NCBI RefSeq assembly: GCF_000003605.2
Contig: NW_003126906.1
Coordinates: forward strand, 19,266 to 57,328
DNA length: 38,063 nt
Source of the DNA: Saccoglossus kowalevskii
Taxonomy: Eukaryota > Hemichordata > Enteropneusta > Harrimaniidae
Direction of reading: 5' to 3'
The notes under the pieces are model-generated. The model saw only the letters and a list, made by a program, of their open reading frames with translations. It was not told where the DNA came from and searched no databases. The position numbers were made by a program, and so were the translations under genes. The number at the start of each line of letters is the position of its first letter. Within the stretch, counting starts at the first letter, position 1. Below, piece by piece: positions 1 to 12,900 of the stretch.

Positions 1-611
1 GGCAGAACCACAGGCAATGCTGGCAGAACCACCAGGGGATCTGGCAGAACTTACAGGCAATTCTGGCAGAACCACCAGGGGATTCTGGCAGAACTTACAG
101 GCAATTCTGGCAGAACCACCAGGGGATTCTGGCAAAACTTACAGGCAATTCTGGCAGAACCACCAGGGGATTCTGGCAGAACTTACAGGCAATTCTGGCA
201 GAACCACCAGGCAATGCTGGCAGAACCACCAGGGGATTCTGGCAGAACCACCAGGAGATTCTGGCAGAACTTACAGGCAATTCTGGCAGAACCACCAGGG
301 GACTCTGGCAGAACTTACAGGCAATTCTGGCAGAACCACCAGGCAATGCTGGCAGAACCACCAGGGGATTCTGGCAGAACTTACAGGCAATTCTGGCAGA
401 ACTTACAGGCAATTCTGGCAGAACCACCAGGCAATGCTGGCAGAACCACCAGGGGATTCTGGCAGAACCACCAGGCAATTCAGGCAGAACCACCAAGTAA
501 TTGTGGCAGAACCAACAGGTGATTCTGACATAACTAAGGAATTCTGGCTGAACAACCAGGTGATTTTGGCAAAACTACCAGGTGATTCTGGCAGAACCAC
601 CAGGGGATTTG
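1..611. repeat. 22-bp minisatellite, at least 28 units, cut by the window edge
   Basis: Units start GGCAGAAC at nearly regular 22-bp spacing. Three variants dominate: A (CCACC...GGGGATTCT), B (TTACAGGCAATTCT) and C (CCACCAGGCAATGCT), often alternating A-B or B-C-A. Units 1 and 2 are 21 bp and unit 25 (527-545) is 19 bp; units from about 461 rightward are degenerate. It lies in the DNAH10 intron after exon 51. The long open frames across it on both strands are a by-product of a 22-bp unit with few stops. Confidence 0.97.
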
Positions 612-790
612 TTCTGTCAATGATGATCTTTCACAATTTTAAACAGGCACTCAAATGATGAAAGTTAAAGTGCAGATTCCCTCTCAATTTTATAGTAGCA
701 AAAACCTGGGAAACAGACCCAGATTTGTCATCATTATACATGCCTACACGTATGTACCATATTGTCAGACACAGATTTGCATGTTTGTAC

Positions 791-888
791 CTGATCTCTG
801 TTACATCAGATTTATCTAAGTCCTGTAAGGCAATTCGGGCAGCTTCCAGAGCTGGTAAAGCTTCCTGCAATGCGTCTTCTGCTTCTTT
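791..888 (-). CDS. DNAH10: DNAH10 exon 51 (stalk CC1, last exon in window)
   Basis: [20 protein letters not shown] then [14 protein letters not shown]1 just before the microtubule-binding domain. Acceptor TTACAG|A, donor CAG|GTACAA, phase 2. The next exon (S..PP.. motif) is not found between 1 and 790, so the gene continues off the window. Confidence 0.94.
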
Positions 889-3800
889 CTGTAAGATTAG
901 AGAATACAAGTAAAAACAAATAAGAAATAATGTCATGTATCCATTACACCAAGCTAAATACAATAAATCTTAATTATCTAAATATGATATAAAATAAATA
1001 CATTGAATAAATAGCTTTTGTACAGCTAGTAAACACCATGCATGGAAAATTTAAATGTTTCCTGTCTAAAAAAACTTAATAATATTAAATAAAATTACAT
1101 GTTTTGCCAAGAATTAATGTAACACATGTAAAAAGAATTTAAAAGAAAACTAAATTTTCTAAATTAAATAATTATTAACAGAAGTTTTAAACATGTCTTG
1201 ATAAGGAATATTTGTTATCTCTATAATGGGTTTAAGGTGATTCAAGTTGAATGCACTATTATGACCAATACAATCCATACATGACTGAGACCCAGTTCCA
1301 GAATGCCAGGAATATTTGATTTTGATTTATTAATAATGAATATTCACCATTATGCTATCTTGAATTAAATAGAGAAATAAATACATATACATATGTGCAA
1401 AATGATGTATATATAAAGTTTGATCATGATTCATTGAGACATGTCAGAGATATACAACACTCAAGCAAAACAAAATGGCACCCAGTTAGCAAATTTGAAA
1501 TAAAGTGCATCAAGGTTGTATAATAATGGAAGTATATGTGTATCCCAAGATGCATGACGTAAATGAGAAATTTGAATGTAAACGGTCAAATCATGTACAA
1601 GATACAGATGAAGATCTCACACTCACACACAGTCAAAGCATATGTCCCTGTTTTTGGATTACCGGTAAGTCTGAATGGGGGGGGGGGGGTCTAACATGTA
1701 AATTATACAATAAACTCCATGATATCCTGCTGAACGAAAATAAGTTGTCATCCATTTAAGGAGATATTCTTGTGATGGTGGGAGTGTAACAGCCTTTTCT
1801 GTATTTTCAAATGAAGGCACATCAAGACCAAATTTATAGCTACTTGTACCTACCTTTTCTACAGCGATGACTTTGCTCTGTACTTCTATCTCTTTACTTT
1901 TTGCCACAGCTATACCTTTTTTCTCAGTTGCCAGAGCAGTACCACTAGAAATCTCTTCTAAAAGCTGTTCACAAGCTTCAGTTTTTTCAGTCACAGCAAC
2001 TTTCTGGACAGCCAGTTTTTCATTTAGCTCATTCAACTGAACACTGGCCTCCTCCAGTTTCAACATACCACTCTCCAAACGTTTGCACTAGGAAAGAAAG
2101 ATCGAAAAAGGCTGATAATTTAGAATAGTTACATTATCAGTCATCTAGCTGCTGTATCTTTGGGACATACCAAATCCATGTTGCAAGAAGTAATACTTGA
2201 CTTAAATGAAGAAAAACTGAAAATAATTGAAGTGTTGATATTAGGTATACTAACCTGAGACAAAATATACTCGTCTTTTTCATCCAATAGACCAAGGTAA
2301 GTGCTAACAAAATCAAGGTAGTTCTTGGGTGTCACATAGTTGTTACGTCGCAGCTTACGCAAAAATAGTTTACTTTTCTCTCCCACAGATTGATGCACAA
2401 ATACCACATGATCTACAATAGATTGTTTGTGTTCATCTGGGATACTCTTGATCTGAAACAGTGTGTAAGTTGAGAAATATAATGCTACCGGTATACATAA
2501 ACAAAAACATTTCCAGTATCACAAAGGTGTATTAGGATAAATGACTGTTGAGAAGTTCTAGTTTCAATAATAAGCAGACTATTTCATTTTAACAGATGAC
2601 AGGCAGAAGGGATTTTAATCTGATGAAATATTCAAAATTAGATAATATGGGCCACCTTCTGGTCTACAGAGTGAGCATAACATTCTCCAATGGCCTTCAT
2701 AAAAATGAGCAATACAAACAAAATAATAAAACTTACATCATCTCCGGCTAAGAAAGTGCTGGCAACGGCTTCCAAGGCTTGCTGTGGCCATGCCATATAC
2801 CAATCAATACTGCAGTTATTCACAAGGCCAGGGAAGTTACGACATCGTGTACGTAGTGTATCACCAACCGGTGACATTGCTAAAACTATGTGCAGATTGC
2901 TAGCACATTTATTGACATAGTATTGCCAAATACTTTCCTTAGCTGGACCCACACCAAATTTCTTAGCTTCATCACGAATCTGTAAAGTCAAGCATTTATT
3001 TGTTGTTATTTCTTAAAATAGTAAAAAACCTTTTTTGAATTTCCGGAATCAGTTATAAAAGTTATTAAATCATACCTGTCCAACAATAGCTTCTTTTTCA
3101 TCATCTGGAAACAGGGCAGGAACTATACCAGATGTTAACATGTTATTAATCAACTCCAGAAAACCTTAAAAAATAGTAATTAAAGTAAGATTTAAACATT
3201 AACTGATAAATGAAATGAATAATAGATCCATTAATGAAAACATCTTTCATTCATAAAATGTCATTCATTAAAGTCATTGAATTATCAGTAATACTACACT
3301 GGACACAATTACATTGCAAACATTTTATTAGAGCAAATATGCTTAATGCTATAGAAATGAACACAAAACATTAAAGCTTGAATGTTATTATGTTGCTGGT
3401 AGTAATAATAGATAATTTTGAAAGCCAAAACACTGCAAGACTTGTTGTACAGTGTTGCTGCACAGTTCTGGGAACCACCCAGTACTGTATTCACATGCAA
3501 ATAAGTATATTATTACTATGAGGGATAAGACTATAATCACCTTCTTGGGCAACATGTTGGTCAGTGAAAAGGAACACCATTTTCTTTCTTTCTAAACCCA
3601 GTTTGTTGTAGAGGATCTTCAGATCTTCACGGAAACTGCTCTCATCATAACCTCTACTCAAAACAATTTCAAAGACTCCACAGCCAGCAGTGAAAGCAGC
3701 TAATTTAGTTAAACTTTGTTTACCACTGCCACCTGTATAAAATGAATAATTCCAGTAAGTATACTCACAAACACTGTAGATCTTGTGAACTAATCAGAGT

Positions 3801-3892
3801 TTGATGAGAATTGTTGTGACAATATACAAACCATAGGGTGTACTTGTATACAAACCATAAGGTGTATCATCTGAATGGTTATGTTATTATTA

Positions 3893-3925
<33 letters not shown>

Positions 3926-6900
3926 GTAAACCAAAACAAATTTCTTTGTTATTTAACCATTTTGTCAATGATATAGTTGTAAAGAACAGAATTCAAATCT
4001 TATCATGAATTGGACCCTTTCTTGTGTTCTGAACATGAGCTTGGACATGTATGTGACATCACAAAAATTAAAAATATTTTTGAAAGGTTAGTTTCACCTT
4101 ATTAATAAAGCACAAGATCCCTAAAAAGAGTAGAACAACATAATGTGTGGGTTTTGAGTGACAGTACCAGCAATGATGGCTGATAATATTGTAGCAGAAC
4201 TTACCAACACCAACTAGCAAAGCATGTCCTTGATCCATACGAATTACTCTGTGTACTCTTGTTACATGCTCTAAAGCATCATCAAAAAGAACAAGATTCA
4301 TAGCGGTGTTATTATCATTGTATTCTTCTAAAATCTGCAAAGTAAGAAAACAAAAATATTATGAATTTTCTGACTGCCAAAAATTATCATATCATTGATT
4401 GAATATTACATGACATGTCCTCATGCACTTAATTGAACAATTCACATCACATGAAGTGTTTTCTTTGAATATTTCTAAAATACAACAGAATGTGTGTTTA
4501 ATATTTGTTTGTAAACATGGTGGTGAGAAGGGGTTAGTCTATAAGACAATTGATGAAACAGACACACAATTAAACTTTTAACAAAGTCAATCCATTAAAA
4601 TTATAATTGTGAATCATTCTCCCTTTCTATACCGACATATGGATTCTGATAGTAAAGTTGGCAGTCTTATCACAGTAGTTTAATTTCAAACAAACACAGT
4701 TCGACCTTGTTTTGTCACCTATATTTGAAAAATATTTTGAGACTGAATGTTTGTACCACTAATTGCTGTTATATTTTATGTAATACCAGATGCCTCAGTA
4801 TCATAATAAACCAATACTGTGTTTGATACTGAACTACACTTATGTGTCACTCTGTCATTCATAATTGCCTTTAGCTTGAGCAGTAACAACTCACCTCTTG
4901 AAATAAAGCTTTAGCCGCTTCATAATCTTGTATGTCTTCATAGAGTCTTGCTTCACCATCTTCAAGTGCATTGCGATAATCACCATACAAAACTGGGTTT
5001 TTCATAACTTCCTCTACGTGTTCCTTAAAATTCTCCTCTACAATAGATCTGATAAAACCCTACAAGACAATATTAACAAGCAATATTTATTATTAGTCAA
5101 AATCCAAACAGTCATGGATGTTTTGTCTTCAAAACCTAGATAATTGGAAGTGGATGGATGGTCATGAATAAAAAAAAATTGTACAAGGCTAACAAAATAA
5201 TGATAATTTATAATAACACAGTAACATGTAAAAGAAAAATAACAGGAATTATTGAATAAACTTAAAACAATCAACTGCTTTTGTCTTCTATCTGAAATAA
5301 AACTGAAACATGGAGTTGGGAGAGGGTGGGAGAAAAAAATAAAATAAATAATGTCTATTAATGAGTGTTAAAAATGTATTTACCACAGCACCATGGCACC
5401 ACACATGTGTGACATTTGTGTTGATAAACATTGATTTTCCCACAATCCAATGCACTCTTGTAATGGAAATCACAAGTATGAATTTTGACCTGGGCGCAAC
5501 TTGTACTAATCACCACCGGTGACTACTTCGATAGCTTCCAATCACATAAAATCGCCATGTTTGTTTATATGCGACCCAGATATCGCGACAACTACCGCCC
5601 GTTAATGTAAGAACTGAAATCCTGGAATCAGACAATTTTATACTTATCTCAAACAGGATAAACTAGTCAAGGAAGGAACAATGTAGTAGTAAATACTCAC
5701 AATGGGACTACTAACAATGTATTTTGATCATTTATAATTCTGCTGTTCAAAGACTATTTTCAATAGCATGCTTGTTTCACACGTATTGACAATCAAGAGA
5801 TTGACAGGTGTACCAATATATGGTTTATCTTCTGCAACTTACCTCCACCTTTAGCTTGTCCTGTGTTGTTGAAATTTGAAATAATTAATATTTTTTTTAT
5901 ATTTATATATCGGTAATTGAAGGGCCACACAGTGCGATTCAATTTATTTGTGTACATAGCATGGGACCTGCATATCCAACACAACATGGTTATATATCGC
6001 AAACATTGTGCCAGTGACGAGTGATTCACACCAGATTCATACTAACTGGCATAGATGGAATGTTAATATCTGTACAATCAGTAATTGAAACAACTATCAT
6101 CTGCATAGTGTGAAGTGGTACCATACTCAGTTTACAGTTTATCAGAAGCACAATATGACATTTGATTCTATTCAACCGGTATTCTAAACTCAAAGCAACA
6201 TCTTTGAACATTATATTAAAGTCAGATAACAGCCTCTCTGTACATTGTCTATGTAGTTGGAGTTAATTCTCTGGTTTCTATGATACATACAGATTGAACA
6301 GCGTTTTAAACAATACATTTTTTTGTTATAGACTATATAATTATACGATTGTGTAAAATATGGTAATCACACTAGAGCAGTAAGAAAAACCTTCAATAAT
6401 TCATAAAAGTTCAATGTGTTTTAGATAAAATCATGCAAGTTGTTTTTTCTTGTATGCCATTTAACACCCCAAGAAACATGCAGAACAAGCACGCCAATAA
6501 TCAACTTAATTAATAAATAAATAAATAAATAATAATAAATTCCATCAGCAATTTCATACTTGTTGATTTTGAAAAAAATAATCATGAAACAATCAAAATA
6601 CTGCTCATCTTGCACTACAACTCTTACCCAATTTATGTCCTTGCCCTGCAATCAATAAGTGGTCAAAATTGTTATTGGTTGTTTATCTTCAACTTCATCA
6701 GTGACTCTATTACCCTCAGAACAGATTAATCTTGCATAACATTTGCAAGGTAAGATGTTCGTAAATTGGAGTTTCACATATATGTGCAAAATTTCACAAA
6801 TTCTGTATTCAAAATGACCACCATTTTGGGCTACATTTGCAATATTATCCATAATATATATATATTTGAAAATAAGTTATTATTTACGTAAATATTTTGT

Positions 6901-9900
6901 CGTTTTCCAAGTTGGTATAACTGATATTTTCTACTCTATATTTTGCATTGCAAGTTAATTTGGATGATAATAGTTCTGTATAGGCTTTGTGTGCTTATTT
7001 CACTAATACTAACTAATGTTCTTAATTTAAATCTATTGTAGCGGTATATACAAACAGCAAAAGAAAGTATTGTTTTCTTCACAAACCTAGACAATGTTCA
7101 AGCAATATCAAATGTGGTAAAATTTAACCAAGTTATTAAACCTATTTCTCTTTCAACAGTTTATCAGTTATTGATAAAAATAGAACCTAGTAAAGTTTAG
7201 AAAGATATCAAATGGGAAGCCAAAACAATCAGCAGAATTGTGAACCATCTTGACAGTTCCTGCAATGTTGCATATAATAAAAATAATCACAAAAACATCA
7301 CTGAATCTAAAAGAACCATCTCAAAGTTCAATCATTAATTAACAAACTAAAAAATGAACAACCACAGCTGATGAGAATTTTAGAAAACAAAGATCTGGCG
7401 AAATTTGTTTGAAAAAAGAGTTAAATTCTATAAAGTCTATAGAGTCGAAAAAACATGGGCCTTTGAGTAGTATAACTGCACATGTAATTTACAAATCACT
7501 GTTAATTGATATGTTTTGTATTTTGCTCTGCAAAATGTACACATGCTAAGATGTTAATTTTAAATTGATTGACATCTGGTATTCATCTAAAGAACTCACC
7601 CTGGAATCATCATAGTCTTCTTCCTGGTTTATTCATTGGTAAGATAGTAAGTCATTAGTCACGATCATTGAATGTTAACACTTTGCCTGCTGACAACGTA
7701 TTTTCCATTATCATTATACAACCATCAATTTAAAATGTACTTTCTCATGATTTCAAACTGAACAAATACATTTAGTACTGTACATATATTTGAGTTAATT
7801 TGCAGGTGTGTTCCGAACACTAAAGCAGCAAGCAACATTGCCAGCTTAGTTGCTGAGTGGTTTGCCATGGCATTTCAAGATTGTTAGATGATAAGAACAG
7901 GTTAGTTCAAACCACTTTTACAAGCGTGCACCATTCAGCTAAATGCATTATGATATTCACCAGATATACCATTAACTGTGTCCTGACATTTCACACTGTG
8001 TCAGTACATACATTTTGTTTGGATAACTTTGCCATTTATTATATACAAATTTATATGATTGAATAAAATAAATTGAAAGACAATAGCATCATAATTTTCT
8101 ATTTATATTCAACATGGCCCAGTCCCCCACAATTAGTGTGATGTATCCTGTTGAGGTTGGTTTGACCCAACTTATTCTAATCATGTAACAATCTCCAGGT
8201 TTGCATAGCAAAGCAGTCTGCAACTTAGCTGGCAATGTTGCTGTTTTGGTGTTTGGAACAATATGGCAGTGACAGTTACCTTAAATTCATATGTCAAACT
8301 ATGGTGGGATGAATAGATATTTGGAGGACAGATTTGATGTTTATAACATTAATGCAACCAGTTATAAACTAGAAAGTAAAATACTATATGACATTGAATC
8401 TCATGGATAGTCTATATTGGTATAAGTCAATGTATTATTGTAGTACAATAACTGCAGCTTGGTTCTCTGCACAATTATAGGCACAACCTATTAGCTGTGA
8501 CTAGTGTTAGTGCAAACACTGAACTTTCAACTTGGAAATGGCAAGAGGAGATGTTCAAATGGGAATAGGTGTAACAAGTAAAATAATTGAAACTGCATAA
8601 AAAACCTACAAAAAAGAAAAGTAGAAATACACACAACACCATTTTGCAAAGTCCATGAATACAATGCAGACACTAAGACAAGGATAAATTCTTTGGGTCA
8701 AAACACAACTATGGCACTGTTACGGGTATTCAAACTTTACACTGAAGTCAGCAAAGGTTCGTATGTTAAAATTATTTTAAAAACCTAAATATTTATAAAC
8801 TAATTGCAGTTATACGTTGAATGAACTTGTGCAGTGACTTGGAAGGTTCTAGTTTGTGTCTAATTGATGTGCAAATGTCACCTGTCATGTTTGGCTTTGA
8901 ATGAGGCCAAGAGCTATTGGTTTTATAAATTTGTATAGCTATGTTTATATGTACAACATGCTTTTGCTGACTTCAGTGTATACACACTTAATATAAATGA
9001 AGGGAGGTATACTTACATCAACAACATTTTTATCTTTATCACTGATCAACCTATCATAGAAGACTCTCATACATTCATTACGCCACACTCTAACAAATGA
9101 TTGTTTACTTTCAAATCGGTCCGGAGTTGTTAACAACATGCCTTGAGTTACACGAGACAAGTCACGCAGGTTGAAGATATAATGGAACTTGGAAGGTGTT
9201 GGGGGCAATTCAATGATGATTCGGTTATAGAGCTCAAGGGTAGACATCATAATTTTCTCTGATATTTCCTGAATACATTCATCAAATGGCTGAGTATGGC
9301 CTTTCAAAATTGAGCCATAAATTAGTTTCAGTGATTCCTCCGATGGGAATGTGATGTTGAAGCAGGAGAAGAGTGAAATAAAGCGAGGATCCACCTCATT
9401 ACGGCCTCCACCAGGTTTACCCATAGATGCCAAGAAACCAATATCTTTGATGTATTTGAATGACAAGTCTTTGCTTCTGTCATACATGCCTCCTTTCTCC
9501 AACAGTAACTTTAGTAAAGCAATTGGCTGTTGGGTACCATACTCATCAACCTAGGAAAATAACATAACATTGTTAAACAACAGGTGTATTTTATAAGAGT
9601 GGTGTTCTTTGTTATTCGTTCATAAAATTTATTGATTTACACATCCAATAAATGATTGATAATCAAATACACATTTTATATAATTTCTAGACAGCAGCAC
9701 AATATTTTCATCTGTTGACAAAAGAAAGAGCACCAGATACTGCTTTAATACTTACTTGTGGCATGTTCATATCATCCATAAACACTAATAGTCTCTTTCC
9801 TGGTGGGGGACCATAAGTGTCTTTGGTTCTCTTTTCCACATTAGCTTCCAAGTTACGTTGTAGATCCATAGATGTAGTACGGGAAGAGAAGTTGATGTTC

Positions 9901-12900
9901 AGAATCAGCTGCAAACAGAAAAAAATTCTTTACTTGATCATCACATACATTTTTTTAAATCTATTTTAGTATAAGGCAATTATAAGTCCAAATATATCTT
10001 CACGTTTTTAGGAGTTATTTTAAAAGAGAATAAAACAACTACTATAAATGCATTAATTATTTGCTAGTTTTTAATTCCATTATTTTTCCAATAAATAAAA
10101 TTCGCTAAATAAATTCCATATTAACATGTAAAATAACAATAGAATTTGTTGTTTCACTGCCAAGTTTGTAAAAATGCAATGAAATTGTTGAAAGCATCAA
10201 AATAGTGAAATTAATGTAAATATGTTACAGTATAACATCGTTATATTTTTGTGATATTTTGTATCACATACAGATCATCACTACCAACATAAGCAAAGTT
10301 TAGTTCAAATTCAAAATGCATAAATACTTACATGAGATTCTTGGTCAATCTTCCTCAGGAAGTCTTGGATTGTAGCTGTTTTAGAAGTACCAGTCTCACC
10401 AATAAATAAAACTGGTCTTCTGATACGAATCTGTTGTTCCAATAACCATGTGTTTCTGGTAGTATCAATGGTAGGAACCAAAATCTCATTGTATTTCTTT
10501 TCGGGGTCATGTATATATTGAGCCACTAGCATACTCCATGGTTTCCATTTCAATTCATCAGGATCAAAGAAGTACTCGTACAATGTTGCATGGGAGCTTG
10601 GAAGCTCACCAGGACCAGCAAGGGTTTTTTCATCATCCGAGACTGCTGACATGGATGCCAGATACTTGATGAAACCATCAAATTTGATGCGTCCATCTTC
10701 AAGTAAGCATGCCCCTAGTGACCAGTAGAGTGCTTGTAGGAAGATACACTCCAATACATCTGATTCTCCAAATTCCTTAGTCAGAAGTGAGTCAAGCATA
10801 TAACTAAGCTGAGTCACCTGTATAAAAGCAAAAAGTAAAATAATATTAATTTCAGAATAGAATAGAACAGAACAGAACAGAATAAACCTTTACAGGGTCA
10901 CACATAATATGACCTATTTAAAACCAAATTGGTATTTCTGAATTTCAGAGATGACTTACCAAATTGAGATTGGTGAGTGGAATAATAGTTTTCATCCTCT
11001 GTCCTTGTCTTCCATCCACAATACCTTCAATTATCATATCAATACTGGCTGGTACGTATTTTTCAAAAAACCTATCAAGATCTTGTTGTTCATTTTTACT
11101 CTGTCTAGCACTGATCCATTTTTGCCAGTATGGCCTGTATCCCAAGTTCTTTGGATCCACATACACCATACCACAACGTGACACTGTGGCTGGAGAAGCA
11201 TACTGTAAATCAGCCACCTAGAGAATGAGACAAAAGATAACCATTGGTTATTTGTTAATCACAGGCAGAAATACAGTATACCAAATATATTAAAAATGCA
11301 TTGTCCTCACCTCAAAGAGCATAGCACAGTGTTTCTGCAAACGAATACGTTCACCATTGGCTAAAGTCAGCAGTTTGTTATCATCCATGACAGAGTTCAT
11401 GTTTTCCACCCAGAGGGCATCCACATCTCCATCAAACAAGATGTATTTCCTTTCATTCTTGTCTGTAGGTTTGTTGATGTCACGGAAGATGTTAGACAGA
11501 AGACCATCTGTCCAATCACGAGTCATTGGATCAAGGATACCATACAGTTCAATGACAGACATAGCTTTAGGATTCAAGATGTACAATTTAGTAAGAAGTC
11601 CGAGTCTGAAAAACAAAAAAATTATAACAAAATTTTAATAACTACTGTAATTATAAAATATTGCACATGAAAAATGAGCAAATAACTAAATATGCTTGTA
11701 TAGCTGGTTTCAAGTATATATCCTAAAAAAATAATTGGAAAAGTACAAGGCCCCCAGCACTATATGAACATCACACAGCGTACAAATACAATCATATAAT
11801 AGAATGTTAGCTGAAAAGTACATGAGAGAAAAATTTGACACAAGTAGTGAAAGACTAAAACAGTGTCTTACCTTGTCTGCGCCTGTGATAATCCATTAAT
11901 AACGACAGATTTGCCACCACCAGTTGGCCCAACAACCATAGTGGTATGCCTGGTCAACATTGTTTCATATAACTGTACAACTTTGTCAACCTATTGAAAA
12001 AACAGACAAAGTCATTCAACTTGATGGTTGTATTCAAATTATGATACAGGAGGTAAACTTTCTCACTTTACTGATTTATAACAACAAGAAATCAATGAAC
12101 TATAAAATGCAGAATTACGGAGAGTAAAAACAGTCTTTACTGAATATTATTCTCAGGTCCTTTCCATGACAACTCTCTCATCACCTTTGGTATTTTGTAT
12201 GCATTGGTTTTGCTACATGTGGGGTCAACAACAGCATGTTTTCAAGGTCAAATTTTCTAAAAATGCTATAGACTGATTAAAATTGTGAATATTTTATTAT
12301 TTTGAAGGGAATCAAGGCATTCAGGTAGGGTATTCTAAGGCAATCACCTCTATGGCTTCCATGATTTTCAGCCCTGTATAGGTGCTAACAATCTAAATAA
12401 GCTCACCTGTTGGGGTAGCATAACATAGTTGTTATCTAGAAGACCCTGTTCCACTGCATCATTGAAGTTAGGATACCGTACACGAGGCACATCCAAGCCT
12501 GGGAACAAATCTGATATCAAGCCCAAGAACAAAGGCACATCCTCATAGACAAATTTAGGTAGATTCATATCTCTCAGTGCTCTCATAAGTACCACATCCT
12601 GAAAAAGAAGAAGGGCAGAAAAAAGATGAGATGCTGAGGGAAAACAGTGCTATCAATTTATCAATAGTGAAGTTTATTCTGCATTTTTACCTACCTCAGG
12701 TAACTCAGCTGAGCTTCTCTTAAGCTCACCAGCCATTACCAATACAGATTTCAAAGCACGAAGACCAAAGTCATAATGATGTTGTTTAGACAGTTGTTCT
12801 TTTGCTAACTTGTACAGTACTGTCATCTTCTTGGCCAAAACCTATTCATGAAAAAAAAAGACATGTTATTGTTTTGATTTCACAGTGGTAAATGGGATTG

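Noticed and set aside
1-611. CRISPR-like array
   Set aside because: Units are contiguous without unique spacers, the DNA is eukaryotic intron, and no cas genes exist.
17-658. 213-codon plus-strand ORF and 133-codon minus-strand ORF (95-496)
   Set aside because: Both are readings through the 22-bp minisatellite. The repeat pattern at DNA level is 22 bp, not a multiple of three, and there is no codon-level constraint.
7675-7694. TTAACACTTTGCCTGCTGAC as the end of another TTAA element
   Set aside because: I found no matching inverted end downstream within about 1.3 kb, so only a lone possible terminus remains.
5060-9016. A missed DNAH10 exon or nested gene in the largest intron
   Set aside because: Exons 43 and 44 join without a gap against the remembered human protein, and open frames in the intron are short and AT-driven.
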